Below are positions 38,001-48,000 of a stretch of DNA of 64,000 nucleotides, in pieces; the first letter of the stretch is position 1; the number at the start of each line of letters is the position of its first letter. The notes beneath the pieces are model-generated. The model worked only from the letters and a program-made list of their open reading frames with translations, searched no databases and was not told the origin of the DNA. Origin of the DNA: Limnomonas spitsbergensis (taxonomy: Eukaryota; Chlorophyta; Chlorophyceae; Chlamydomonadales). The stretch spans positions 434,001 to 498,000 of the forward strand of contig JAYJMM010000019.1 of NCBI GenBank assembly GCA_037349105.1. The letters run 5' to 3'. The translations under genes and the position numbers were made by a program.

Positions 38001-40754
38001 CTGGTGGGAGGGAGGAGAGGGATGAACCTGGTGGGAGGGAGGAGAGGGAGTAACCTGGTGGGAGGGAGGAGAGGGAGTACCCTGGTGGGAGGGAGGAGAG
38101 GGAGTACCCTGGTGGGAGGGAGGAGAGGGAGTAACCTGGTGGGAGAGGAGAGGGAGTAACCTGGTGGGAGGGAGGAGAGGGAGTAACCTGGTGGTAGGGA
38201 GGAGAGGGAGTACCCTGGTGGGAGGGAGGAGAGGGAGTAACCTGGTGGGAGGGAGGAGAGGGAGTAACCTGGTGGGAGGGAGGAGAGGGAGTAACCTGGT
38301 GGGCGGGAGGAGAGGGAGTAACCTGGTGGGAGGGAGGAGAGGGAGTAACCTGGTGGGAGGGAGGAGAGGGAGTAACCTGGTGGGAGGGAGGAGAGGGATG
38401 AACCTGGTGGGAGGGAGGAGAGGAATGAACCTGGTGGGACAGGGGGGAGAGGAATGAACCTGGTGGGACAGGGGGGAGAGGAATGAACCTGGTGGGACAG
38501 GGGGGAGAGGAATGAACCTGTTGGGACAAGGAAGTAGGGGGGCTAACCTGGAGGCACAGCGGGGCGCAGGGAGGGAGGAGGAGGAACGGGGCTAATCTGG
38601 CGGCACAAGGGGGGGGGGGGGGGGGGGTAGGGGGGTATTGACGCAGTCTGGCCATGGAGCAGAGCATGCCATGCAGTGGAGCATGCCATTTGCCACAATT
38701 AAAAGACAAACACAGATTCAGCATATTTTATTTGAAACAGAAGAAGGTGCCTTTCAGTTTGCTTGAAACAGTGACTCGGTCACACAAACATTCCCAGCGC
38801 TGCTTTGCAGAGCTGTCCCTCCCTCCCATTACCACATATGTATGTATGCCTCCCTCTCTTCCCTACAAAAACTGTCAGCTCCCCCCCCACACACACAACC
38901 ACATCCACATTTTTCCTGACGCTGCTGGCCCTCCCATTGCACCACTGCCCTCCTCTGATGTTTCCCCCCAATTGGGGCAAGCCCATCCACCCTTATAACG
39001 TAGCCACTGACAACAACAGGTGAAAACATCACACCGGTTATGTATTTTTTTATGGTCAAGTACCAGTCTTTTAAATTTCCCCCAATTGGGGCTCACACCG
39101 GTTATGTATGTTTTTAGCTCAAGGTCAAGTAGCAGTCTTTTAAATTTTGTAAACAAGACAGCAAGCGCTGCAGACCCTGGCTCCCCTTCCCTAACCCCGG
39201 ACTGTAAACCCTTTATAGCTGAACCCTTAAGCCTACGTCAGGCTATCCGGATGCAGGAGCATACCCGTTGGTACCGTCAAGTTGGTTCACAATGCCGGCT
39301 TGACTGCCATACCCTTGAGCCCAAACCTTTAGCCTAAACCCTCCCGGTATTTTTACGACGTAACTGAATGCTAGTCTGCCAGGGTCAATAAACAAGACTG
39401 CCAGCGCTGCAGGCCCTATTTCTCATTCAACCTAAACCCTAAACCCTAAACCCTCCCATTCGTCCGCAAGGTTTCCGGGCTTGAGAGTCTCTATTCCCCC
39501 AATATTTGCCAACCACCTTTCAATAGGCGCAGTACAGTAGACATCAGCCCGCACATGCTGCTCCATTTGTGAGCAGTTCATGCGGTCCTACCTCCACAAC
39601 GTAGCCATGCGCAGCATCACATCTTTGTGTGCCTCCTTTCCCTTAATCGCATCAGGCCCATCGACACCACGTGCAGCTGCTCCACATGCAAGCAGTACAC
39701 GCGGTCCTACCTCCACAACGTGGCGACGCGCAACATCACGTCAGTGGCTGTCCTAGTGTCGCACCACAACATAGCCTACACACAAGCGCTGACTAGGCGC
39801 ATGCGGCAGGCTATAAAGGTGGGCGGCGGTTATTTGTGGCAGGCCATCAAGTTGAGTGGCAGTTACTTCAATCGTTTCAGGAAGACGCGGTTGGAGGTCA
39901 ATCTGAACGTTGATGATATGTGGCAGGCCATCAAGGTGAACGGCGTAGAAACCATTCAGTTGAACGGTGTTGAAATGGGGCAGGCCATTCAGATGAACGG
40001 TGTCGAAATGGGGCAGGCCATTAAGGTGAACGGTGGTGAAATGGGGCAGGCCAAGAAGGCGTTTTTATCCATGAGGAGAGACCACCGTATTAATGTGAAG
40101 GGTGAAGGGTTTTGGGGTCAATGCGTAGCTGATTTCAGCATTCATCACCCTGTTTTCAGCCTTAATCTTCCTGTTTTCAGCATTGTCAACCCTGTTTTCA
40201 GCATTTAGAAGCAGACAGTTTAAGACTGCAACTTCTGCCGTTACTTATGAAGCCATATGTCATATCTGATTCTGCAAAGCTGCTTTGCAGGACCTGCAAT
40301 GTAACCTGAATATGTACGGGAGATCGCCTCGGGATTGCCTTCGCGTTACGTTCCTGAGTTTAACCAGCGGCAGTTCCTGATGGATTCAACTGCTGCTTGA
40401 CATCTTTTCTTCTTGATCTGTTGTAACTGCCTCGCAGGATCAAGTGTTCACCGAGTGGGTGCAGAACTACCTAACCGTCAGGTCCTTGATTTCAACCAGG
40501 CAGTTCCCGATTGCCTCAACTTCTGTTTTGAATGTTGATAAGTAGTCACCAACTAACTGCCCTCTTCCCCCTGGCAGGATCAAGTGTTCCCCGAGTGGGT
40601 GCAGGACTACCTGCGCATCATGTTCCCGAGAGGAGATGTACCGCTGTGGGTGCGGGAGGCGATGGCGGAGGCAGGGATTGATCTCCAGGGTGTTGCCACG
40701 GCAGATGTGACGGAGGAGGAGAGGGTGCTGGCAGCAGCTGCAGCGGCCATTTAG
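8069..40754 (+). CDS. QTRT1: Queuine tRNA-ribosyltransferase catalytic subunit (complete, 12 exons)
   Basis: Exons: 8069-8158, 13855-13948, 15002-15086, 15882-15972, 32963-33083, 33838-33928, 34356-34423, 35433-35570, 36604-36688, 37337-37438, 39656-39818, 40578-40754. They total 1305 nt (434 aa), with GT-AG introns and consistent phase. The enzyme exchanges G34 of GUN-anticodon tRNAs for queuine; the eukaryotic enzyme works with QTRT2. Visible signatures are [22 protein letters not shown] (D115), MVSLL followed by [18 protein letters not shown] (D170), GGLAGGESK, and [13 protein letters not shown] with the expected nucleophile D290. The zinc site CxCx2Cx25H is C328, C330, C333, H359. The start at 8069 gives a 30-aa Ala/Arg-rich leader, perhaps organelle targeting; M13 in the same exon is an alternative start. 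The C-terminus has a roughly 22-aa Ala-rich extension compared with human QTRT1. Intron 4 (15973-32962) is 17.0 kb because of a 100-bp array. Confidence 0.95.
8160..8740 (+). repeat. Degenerate GGGCATGG-rich repeat in QTRT1 intron 1
   Basis: Immediately after the exon 1 donor, the sequence is a diffuse repeat of atgggcatgg, gggggatg and cacatgg words. His/Met-rich frames on both strands come from this composition and are not credible proteins. Confidence 0.6.
8818..10320 (+). repeat. 14-bp minisatellite, about 107 copies (QTRT1 intron 1)
   Basis: The unit gactgtttccaggg repeats head to tail for 1.5 kb. Variants are limited to tttcctgggg and tttccaaagg. Because 14 is not a multiple of three and the unit has no stop codon in several frames, long 14-residue-periodic open frames exist on both strands. 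These are artefacts of the repeat. Confidence 0.98.
10399..13022 (+). repeat. 36-bp minisatellite, about 72 copies (QTRT1 intron 1)
   Basis: The unit contains gtcatggtggcttaggcagg followed by gtgggaagcata and repeats every 36 bp. Common variants are aagcata/aaacata/aagcaaa. One g is lost near 12714, which shifts the phase. A diverged tail of the same family, with ggttacatgg words, continues to about 13230. Twelve-residue periodic open frames in all phases follow from the unit length and are not genes. Confidence 0.97.
13260..13440. mobile_element. Dispersed repeat fragment with tgtagctga tail
   Basis: This segment (cagcgggcttcccaacggccga ... ggtggcccaagcagcagggctggcc, shown in parts) recurs as related sequence, partly inverted, near 46040-46190 and 58025-58075. 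It ends in a short tgtagctga repeat (13370-13425); the same word recurs near 14295, 15780, 59620 and 62230-62790. It is probably a short interspersed element fragment, class unknown. Confidence 0.45.
13549..13790 (+). repeat. Three degenerate copies of QTRT1 exon 2 upstream of the genuine exon
   Basis: Copies of the exon 2 start begin near 13549 (gtggtggcagcgcagg, the best), 13645 (ggcggcccaggctagg) and 13742 (ggcgcggtggcccagg), about 100 bp apart. The genuine exon follows at 13855. Substitutions and lost frame make them non-coding. Confidence 0.7.
13995..14073 (+). other. Intact duplicated QTRT1 exon 2 (possible alternative exon)
   Basis: This copy of exon 2 lies 46 bp downstream of it. With the acceptor acacag (to 13994) and donor GT at 14074, it is 79 nt with entry phase 0 and exit phase 1, the same as exon 2. 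It is open and codes [13 protein letters not shown] followed by [13 protein letters not shown], against [12 protein letters not shown] and [13 protein letters not shown] in exon 2. The conserved GT of VGTQG is EA here. It could be a mutually exclusive exon, a poison/cryptic exon when spliced after exon 2, or simply a recent duplicate. Confidence 0.6.
14697..14800 (+). repeat. ACCTG-type short tandem repeat
   Basis: A run of ctaccc words passes into repeated acctg pentamers interrupted by acctaagt. It lies in QTRT1 intron 2. Confidence 0.85.
15738..15785 (+). repeat. Degenerate copy of the QTRT1 exon 4 5' edge
   Basis: The string ctgcactacaccaccagg followed by a version of GSNLVAE-coding sequence parallels the genuine acceptor and exon 4 start at 15873-15905, about 145 bp upstream of it. 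Confidence 0.65.
16055..16110 (+). repeat. Copy of the QTRT1 exon 4 3' edge and donor
   Basis: The last 30 nt of exon 4 ([10 protein letters not shown], here [10 protein letters not shown]) with an intact donor caggtgagc and the following intron words recur 113 bp downstream; the genuine donor is at 15973 and the copied donor at 16086. The copy could act as an alternative 5' splice site. Confidence 0.8.
16531..32962 (+). repeat. 100-bp exon-edge satellite, 164 units (QTRT1 intron 4)
   Basis: Each unit is 47 nt of intron end (polypyrimidine-rich, ending caaccgcag) plus the first 53 nt of exon 5, from atggtgtccctgctgcat to acgtcaccttcca-type sequence. Exon-like starts fall at 16562, 16662 and so on every 100 bp. 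A single inserted t near 23324 shifts later starts to 23363 through 32863; the genuine exon 5 starts at 32963. So 164 decoy acceptors precede the real one. The unit boundary is exact: copies diverge from the real exon after ttcca, where the exon continues into SPVDGSN. Sequence between units is highly homogenised. Open frames of up to 4285 codons arise because the unit lacks stops in all three forward frames. Confidence 0.97.
33371..33412 (+). repeat. Degenerate copy of the QTRT1 exon 5 3' portion
   Basis: The string agcagcatgctgctgact followed by gactccatccaggtaaacc copies the exon 5 part coding SNMLLT...SIQ, about 280 bp downstream of the genuine copy. Confidence 0.65.
33430..33837 (+). repeat. 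Copies of the QTRT1 exon 6 5' edge within AACC-rich intron sequence
   Basis: Copies of acceptor plus exon 6 start occur at about 33622-33680 (tgcaggtgctgatgtcatca, reading [15 protein letters not shown]) and 33714-33760 (reading [12 protein letters not shown]), ahead of the genuine exon at 33838. Between them are ccaaccaaccaac tracts. Confidence 0.8.
33980..34245 (+). repeat. Copies of the QTRT1 exon 6 3' edge
   Basis: The exon 6 end (ccagattcgaggaggccacg) is copied near 33983-34017 (ccaggtttcagggggccaca) and 34202-34240 (gccagatttcaggaggccaa). A dispersed element (34057-34155) sits between the two copies. Confidence 0.7.
34057..34155 (+). mobile_element. Dispersed repeat ending in a TTTC tract
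   Basis: The segment with gcgcagatgtggcttcggcc and cacggggtgtaactttcttt is shared with 52953-53040 in the CCA gene. The cttt-rich 3' end resembles the tail of a short retroelement, but no family was identified. Confidence 0.5.
34641..35010 (+). repeat. Duplicated segment and short repeats in QTRT1 intron 7
   Basis: A segment starting tgtgtgtatggggggggtac occurs at 34645 and again, slightly changed, near 34818. It is followed by tandem acaagcccggt units (34926-34965) and a repeat of ccagcttcaccagtgccata (34781 and 34966). No coding sequence is evident. Confidence 0.7.
35104..35432 (+). repeat. Three copies of the QTRT1 exon 8 5' edge
   Basis: Versions of ggtggcttggaccctgccct followed by ISI/SIR-coding sequence begin near 35107, 35219 and 35327; the genuine exon starts at 35433. 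Spacing is about 105-112 bp. Copies become more similar to the exon towards it, and each includes the intron words tttcttctggcg ahead of the acceptor. Confidence 0.85.
35571..35830 (+). repeat. Copies of the QTRT1 exon 8 3' edge
   Basis: The exon end (gactccttctggcgaatggt ... gctgcag) is copied around 35618-35662 and 35786-35822, the latter with an intact gtaggtgagg donor. They alternate with gaagctgg words of the intron start. Confidence 0.7.
35845..36092 (+). repeat. 20-bp tandem repeat, about 12-13 identical copies
   Basis: The unit ggaatatgtagggactgggt repeats without visible change. It lies in QTRT1 intron 8. Confidence 0.97.
36508..36580 (+). repeat. Copy of the QTRT1 exon 9 5' edge
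   Basis: The string caggcctcccccctgggaag followed by a [20 protein letters not shown] version repeats the genuine exon 9 start (36601 onwards, [12 protein letters not shown]), about 95 bp upstream. Confidence 0.8.
36661..37032 (+). repeat. 110-bp array carrying the QTRT1 exon 9 end and donor
   Basis: The exon end gcagcgccctcggtgcagac with donor atgtgagaaggg is at 36667 (genuine). It is repeated at 36777, 36887 and 36997, exactly 110 bp apart. Three extra intact GT donors therefore follow the real one (36689). Each copy is preceded by gggattgcag, so each could also be seen as a 20-nt pseudo-exon. Confidence 0.93.
37439..38540 (+). repeat. 27-bp minisatellite starting exactly at the intron 10 donor
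   Basis: The unit begins gtgggagggaggagaggg and ends agtaacctg (27 bp) for about 37 copies, then changes to related gtgggacagggggg units. The first unit starts at the donor of exon 10 (37439), so every unit presents a gtggga donor-like start. Confidence 0.95.
39425..39455 (+). repeat. Short interstitial CCCTAAA telomere-like run
   Basis: Three consecutive ccctaaa heptamers, the Arabidopsis-type telomere motif, lie in QTRT1 intron 10. Looser related words are common in other introns (16320-16450, 46790-46920). Confidence 0.7.
39541..39640 (+). repeat. Decayed copy of the QTRT1 exon 11 5' part
   Basis: It parallels the exon 11 start ([13 protein letters not shown]), with retained gcggtcctacctccacaacg, about 115 bp upstream of the genuine exon. 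An internal tga makes it non-coding. Confidence 0.8.
39835..40065 (+). repeat. Copies of the QTRT1 exon 11 3' end and donor
   Basis: The exon end cggcaggctataaaggtggg (39803-39822) is followed by copies built on ggcaggccatcaaggtgaac near 39838, 39924, 39975, 40011 and 40041. Several retain a GT at the donor position (aaggtgaac). Confidence 0.75.
40431..40495 (+). repeat. Copy of the QTRT1 exon 12 5' edge with acceptor
   Basis: ctcgcaggatcaagtgttca with [10 protein letters not shown] coding copies the genuine acceptor and exon start at 40571-40620 ([10 protein letters not shown]), 141 bp upstream. The acceptor is intact. Confidence 0.85.
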
Positions 40755-42014
40755 TCGTGCGGGGTGTGGTCTCTGCAGAATGGTATACATGATGGCGGAA
40801 AAGTAGGTGCTGCCAGCAGCCGCAGCCGCAGCTGCTGCGGGCATTTACACAAATAGGGTGTCGCCACCGCGGTTGTGATCGAGGAGGAGAGGGTGCTGGC
40901 AGCTGCAGCAGCGGGCATTTAGATGTGCAGGGTGTTGCTATGACGGAGAAGGACAAGATGCTGGCAGCAGCAGCATGGGCGAGGTGTGTAGATGCAGAGG
41001 GTAGGTTCATGGCGGACATGATGGCAGCCCTGTGTTCCCCCAACTATTGACACTTCCGCCAAGTTATTGAATCTGCTTGAAATGGTATGCTGAGTGTTGG
41101 GGCATTTATGACAAGCCAGAGTGACAGGGGGAGGAGACAGAATACGCTTTAGTGTAACCCTGATTGGAAATGGAGAGAGTAAAGTATGATGCTAAGAAAA
41201 CGAATGGCTGATTTGCCCCCCCTGAAAATGCCTAGTGCCTCAAATCCTACGAACCCTAATTCATTAACCCTACTGTAATAATGAGGAGTATATACTGTAG
41301 CCAGTTGTATCATGCTGCTGAAAATGGGTCACACCGATACTTGGTATGCTGTTGTTACGAAGTTTCCATGTCCGTGGAGAGGCCCTTTTGTTGCGGTGAA
41401 TAACTGCACCCTGAGGAACGGGTGACCAACGCAAAAAATAACATAGGGCGGACCATCCAACCGAAAAACGGTTGGTGTGGTCAAACGCATGGCGCGGTCA
41501 TAGGTCGTGACACTTTGCCCAAGGTTTCCTCCCAACCAGACAGTTGGGCGTCCATGTGGCCGGGCCTTTTTGAGCTGGGCCCAAGGGTATGCTGTCAATA
41601 TGTTATTGACCTTGGCCATTATTTTGCTTGGACTTGGCTGTGGGCACCCCAGAAAACAAACGGGAGGGGACCTTTTCGCTACGTCCAAAGCCAGAGGAGG
41701 TGGGCACCTTGTAATCCTTGTATAAATTGAGAGATGTGAACAACGGTACATTATTGTGGGTGACTTCAACTAACCCACCCTCTTTTGAGCTGAGCCTTTC
41801 AGCCAATCGACAGCAAGCAGGTGACTTGAGCCATCTGCCCCATCCGGTCTGCCCTTTACCGGTAGAGTGGATAACCCGTGGTTCAGCAAAACCTGACTGG
41901 CCAACACACTGAACCCAGCTCGCCCCCACCGGCTACTTACCGGCCCCGCCTTAACAACACTTCAAAAGCCCGACCAGTCCAGCGTGCTGCACCCTCAATA
42001 TCGTCGAACGATAC
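40755..42014. other. QTRT1-CCA intergenic region with copies of the QTRT1 stop-codon end
   Basis: Three degenerate copies of the end of QTRT1 exon 12 ([18 protein letters not shown] region) lie at about 40808-40850, 40857-40922 (ending gggcatttag) and 40929-40990. A dispersed element terminus is at 41539-41590. The 1.26 kb contains no recognisable gene and should carry the promoter of the CCA gene. Confidence 0.65.
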
Positions 42015-45000
42015 ATGCAGCTTCTGAAGCCTTCGATCGTTTTTCGAGCCATCACGATTCGCGCTGCGCAGCGCCACCCGGCAGCAGCGGCTACTCGGGA
42101 TACTGCCCGCGGATCAGCCGCGCTGCTGCTCAGCACCCCCCACGCGCTCCTTCCCGCTCGACAGACCAGGATCCTAACAACAACATCCAACATCCACACT
42201 TCAACGCCAATCAGGAACAGCAGCAGCGGAATCAGCGGCAGCAGAGTCTCCCCAGACCCCAAATCTTCATTGGCTGCAGCATCTTGCCTTCCCACGACAA
42301 GGGCCATGCAGCCCATGCAGCAGCACCCTGGACGGGCCATAGCTGACACCATTGACCTCAACGAGGCCGAGAGGGAGCTACTGGGGACCTTGCTGGATGC
42401 AGCCCAAGCCTCAGGGAGCGGTACGGTACTTCGATGTGCTGGAGGCTGGGTGCGTATTACCCCAGGGTCAGGAAGGCGGTACTGTACTGCGACGTAACGG
42501 TGGCTGGGAGCGTGGCACTATTCGTCTCATCCCATGCCCTTGTCCCATGCGACATACGTCCTGCGTTCTGCACTATGTGGCCAGCGCCATGCGACAACAC
42601 ACATGCGCCTGGACACATGCGACCCCTCCTTCCTCCGGGCCATATGCTTCACCTTTTTCCGTCTGGCCCCTTGGGCCTGGTCCCATGTGCCTAGCCCCGT
42701 GTGCCTAGCCCCTTGCGCCTAGTCCCATGTGCCTGGTCCTATGCAGTTTTACCCATGCGCCTGGTCCCATGCGCCTGAACCCATGCTTCTGGTCCCATGC
42801 GCCTGACCCCATACTTCCGGTCCCATGCGCCTGACCCCATGCTTCTGGTCCCATGCGCCTGACCCCATGTCTCTGGTCCCATGCGCCTTACCCCATGCTT
42901 CTGGTCCCAAGCGCCCGATCCCATGCTTCTGGTCCCATGCGCCTGACCCCATGCTTCTGATTTCATGCTCCTGACCCCATGCTTCTGGTCCCATGCGCCT
43001 GACCCCATGCTGCTGGCCCCATGCGCCTGATTCCACGCTTCTGGTCCCATGCTCCTGGCTCCATGCTTGATATAGGCTATAGGGCCTTTGTATAGGCTAT
43101 ACCTGTAACCAAACCACCAACCACCACTCCACAGGTGCGCGACAAGCTCCTTGGATTGGAGTCCTCGGATATCGATGTCGCGCTGGACAACATGAAGGGG
43201 GCGGAGTTTGCGGAGCTCGTCAACACGCATCTGAAGGCTGAGGTGAGTGGAGCGATGGGAAGAGTGGGCTAGCGGTTGGAGCAGTTGGGAGGGGCAAGGT
43301 GTTGGCAGATCTCGTCTACACTCCTCTGAAAGCCGAGGTGGATGAGTGATGTGGCGATTTGTTGAAAGAGTGATAGTGTGAGTGGGCAGGCTGTTGGGTG
43401 GAAGACAAATTTGCGGAGCCTGTGCATGCCCACTAGACAGCTGTGGTGACGACAGTGATGGGAAGAGTGTTGGGAAGAGTGATGGTACGAGGGGGATGGG
43501 GGGCCACGGAGGGTGGGACGAGGAATATGCACCAAGGGGCACTTCAATGCTCACTGGACAAATGAGGTGATTGACTCGGTTGATAGGAAGTTTCTACATA
43601 GCACATACTACATAGTGCATACTACATAGTGCATACTACATAGTGCATACTACATAGTGCATACTACATAGTGCATACTACATAGTGCATACTACATAGT
43701 GCATACTACATAGTGCATACTACATAGTGCATACTACATAGTGCATACTACATAGTGCATACTACATAGTGTATACTTCCATAGTAGAGGGTTGAAAGAG
43801 GAACCTGCCGCCATGAATAAACCTATGGGAATCGCCTTCGTCATGACGTATGCGAAAAATTCGAGTCCGGGTGTTCAAGGTGATTGGCAGAGGACTGGGA
43901 GGAATCAGGTTGCCAGGTGGGTGGGCACGGAGCTTGCGGGGCTCGTTTGAGGCTTGAGTGATGGGGAGAGTGGTGAGTTCGTTTGTTTTGTTATCCCCCC
44001 CCCACCCTCCCCCCCGTTTCATTTGGGAGTGGGGAATGAGGCTGCAGTGCAGCTGTCATACAGGCCACCCCCAACCAGTGCAGCTGTCATACAGGCCACC
44101 CCCAACCAGTGCAGCTGTTATACAGGCCACCCCCAACCAGTGCAGCTGTCATACAGGCCACCCCCAACCAGTGCAGCTGTCATACAGGCCACCCCCAACC
44201 AGTGCAGCTGTCATACAGGCCACCCCCAACCAGTCATAGCGCCTGGGCACCATATATATGTGAATGACTGGCATCTGGAGGTGCCCGTCAACCCTCCTTT
44301 AGGGCCAGCAGAGCCGCGTTGTTCCTGTCCTGCAGGCCCATCCAATCACTCACGGACCTCGCGCATGCAAAGTGACTGGCATCTGGAGATGCCTGTTGCC
44401 CCTCCCTCCACTCCACAGGGCAAGGAGAACCTCAGTACGGCTGTCACACAGGCCACCCCCAATTATTTGAAGCAACAAGGAACGCACGCATGTGAAATTG
44501 TGAACGACTGGCATCTGGAGGTGCCCGCTGCCCCTCTGTCCACTCCACAGGTCAAGGAGAGAATTCCAGGGCCGCTGTCGTGAAGGCCCCCCCAGCTAGC
44601 CTAGTCACCTGAAGACCACACGCATGCGCATGAACGGCATTTTTGATGGTTCCCAGTGTCACCTGCCGCCGCCCTCTCATTCTACAGGGCGAGGAGAACC
44701 ACGGTGCGGTTGTTATACCGGCCACCTCCAACCACCCCCAACCACCCCCAACCATGGTGCTCCTGTTACACAGGCCACCTCCAACCACCTCCAACCACCC
44801 CCAACCACCCCGAACCATGGTGCCGCTGTTACACAGGCCACCTCCAACCACCTCCAACCACCCCCAACCAACCCAAGCACCTGAAGACGGCACGCATGCG
44901 CGTAAATTGCACTTCGGTATTTTGACTGGTGCCTGCTGCTGTCCTTTCTTATATATAGGGCAAAGATAGCCGCGGGCCATAGCGCGGCTGTTTTACAGGG

Positions 45001-48000
45001 CTGCCTTGACCAGCCCAAGCACCTGGAGACAGCATGCAGACACATATACCGCACTTTGATGTTTAAGTGTTGACTGCTTCCGCCCTCTCTCTCCACAGGG
45101 CAAGGAGAGCCGCGGCGCAGCTGTTATACAGGCCAACCCCGACCAATCCAAGCACCTGGAGACCGCACGCATGAAAGTGAATGGCATTTGGATTGACCTC
45201 GTCAACCTCCGCTCCGAAACCTACGCGCAAGACAGCCGCATCCCCACCATGGAGTGAGAGATCGGCGGAGGTGGTCTCAGAGGTTTCAGAGTGCAGGGTT
45301 TGGTAGCTGTGGAGATGTACATTTCGAATTTGAGGCATGCACGCAAGACAGCCGTATCCCCATCATGCAGCGCGAGCAGCTGAGGGGCTGCAGGGGTTGG
45401 TTGGCCATTACGGTCTAGGGTCTAGGGTTCAGGGTCTAGGGTCCTGCAGCTATCAGCGGGGCACCCTGAACCCTCATTACATGCCCTGTGACAGCCACAC
45501 ATTGGGAGGGATCACTCATTACTCTGCACGTGTCACTCATCACACGTCACACCGTACTGCTGTCTGCCAGCTCTGTTGCCGCACTCCAGGACTCCCTCCG
45601 GTCAGACATCACTCATGAAAAGATCACTCATCACCCTGTACTGATGCGTGCCAGGCTTGGTACAATTGTATCGTACTCCATGCCTTCTCCGAACCTGCAT
45701 GCAATAAGAGTGGCCACTCACCACCCTTCACACATCACTCATCAACCTTCACACATCAATCATCACCCTGCATACATCACACATCACTCATCACCATGTA
45801 CTGCCGCGTGTCCGGCTTTGTACTGCGCTCCATGTCTTCCTCCGACCCTCCACGCAACAAAAGTGGACCCTCATCACTCATCACACATCACTCTGCGCTT
45901 ATCACTCATCACACATCACCCGCATGGCTGCATGGAAGGTCGGGTTCAGAGCTCCAGGATTCCCTTTACCCTCCATGCATGCAAAGAGACAGGTCATTGG
46001 TCACTCATTACCTCACTCATAACTGACCGTATTTGTTTTGTATGATTCAGCTACCTATCAGCTGCATTCCGGCCTTTGGCCGAAGACCCCGTTTGTGGCC
46101 AGCCATGCTGCCTGGGCTACCAGTCATAGGTCGGTCCAGGTTTTGTCCCGATTGGGCCTTTGGCGACCACGGGGCGGCCTGCCCAAGGTGGCCTTGTTAC
46201 TGATGACAGAAACAGGGATCACGCCCCCGCTCTATTCCTGCCTGTCAGGTTGGGTGCTGCGCTCCAGGACTCCCTCAGGCCCTACATACAATGACAGTGG
46301 TTACTCATCACACATCACTCATCACTGATGCATGCATCACTCATCACACATCGCTCATCACCCCTGCACACATCACTCGTCACACATCACTCATCACCCC
46401 TGCATGCATCACTCGTCACACATCACTCATCACCCCTGCATGGGTCACACATCACACATCACTCCCCACCCTTGCATGCATCACACATCACTCCTCACAC
46501 ATCACTCCTCACACATCAATCATAAGGCATCACTCGCCACCCCTGCATGCATCACTCCTCACTTACCACACACCACTTATCACCTCTGCATGCATCACTC
46601 CTCACACATCACTCCTCAGACATCACTCATCACCTCTGAATGCATCACTCCTCACACATCACTCTGTATTTCTGCCTTTCAGGTTTGGGACGGCGCTCCA
46701 GGACTCCCTGCGGCGTGACTTCACCATCAACTCCATGTTCTATAACATCAACACCGGGGAGGTTGAGGTGGGTGACCTGTTCAGGGTGTAGGATTGAGGG
46801 TCAGGATTTAGGGGTAAGGATTAGAAACCTAGTCGCCACAATGTCATCAGGGGAGGTGGGTGACGGATGCAGGGGTTGGGGTTTAGGGTCAGGGTCAGGG
46901 TTTGGGATATAAACCCTAAACGCGAGAATGTTAGCATGGTAGGTGTTGATTTCGGTTTAGGGTATAAGGTACAATGTATAGGGCTCAGGGTGAACCGATG
47001 AATCATTCAGCAACAGCCCCATGTTCTTTGACATGAATGCAGGCGAGCTTGAGGTGGGCTCATAGGTCAGGGGTCAGGGTATACAACGTGTCCACTACAG
47101 CATCAACCACAGGGTAGGGAGTCTGATGGCGCAAAATACGTGGGCGCGCATAAAGAAAGAAAGAAATATACACACTCTGGGGGTGGATTAAGGGAGGCAC
47201 CCATTCGGCCGTAGCACTGAGTAACCTACCATCTAACAACGTGTGCGGCTAACCGGCACCCGGGAATACCAGAGGTTTGCCATCCCCCCATCCATTATTT
47301 CCAGAGACGGATACACATCACGTGGGGCCAGAGCAACCCTTTGCACCCTTTGCACCCTTTGCACCCTTTGCACCCTTTGCACCCTTTGCACCCTTTGCAC
47401 CCTTTACAACCTTTGCAACCTTTGCAACCTTTGCACCCTTTGCACCCTTTGCACCCTTTGCACCCTTTGCAACCTTTGCAACCTTTGCAACCTTTGCAAC
47501 CTTTGCAACCTTTACAACCTTTGCACCCTTTGCAACCTTTGCACCCTTTGCACCCTTTGCAACCTTTGCAACCTTTGCAACCTTTGCAACCTTTTGCAAC
47601 CTTTGCAACCTTTGCACCCTTTGCACCCCTTGCACCCTTTGCACCCTTTGCACCCTTTGCACCCCCAACCATTATTAGGGTCTAGGGGTAAGGGTCATAT
47701 GTTGAAGGGTGAAGGTTATATTTTAAATGTTACATTTTGAAGGATACATATTGAATGTTACATTTTGAGGGATACATTTTGAAGGAGACACTTTGAAGCA
47801 TATTTTGTTTTGAAGGGTACAGGTTTTTATGGTCGGAGGTTGAGAGTTAAGGGGTTAGGAAACCTGTGTGTGAATAACTTGAGAGAGGTGTGTCAAGCCA
47901 TCAGACAACGCTTTTGACTGCAGTTACACGTGCACGTGTATGTCTGTTTGAATACCTTGACTCTGATCTGGGTCTAATAATACAACTGTTGTGCGAAGCT

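Noticed and set aside
37435..38724. Pro/Ser-rich open frame on the minus strand
   Set aside because: Complement of the 27-bp intron 10 minisatellite; no start context or homology.
47277..47740. Cys/Leu- or Ala/Phe-rich repeat peptides
   Set aside because: Translation of a 9-bp intronic microsatellite, open in several frames.
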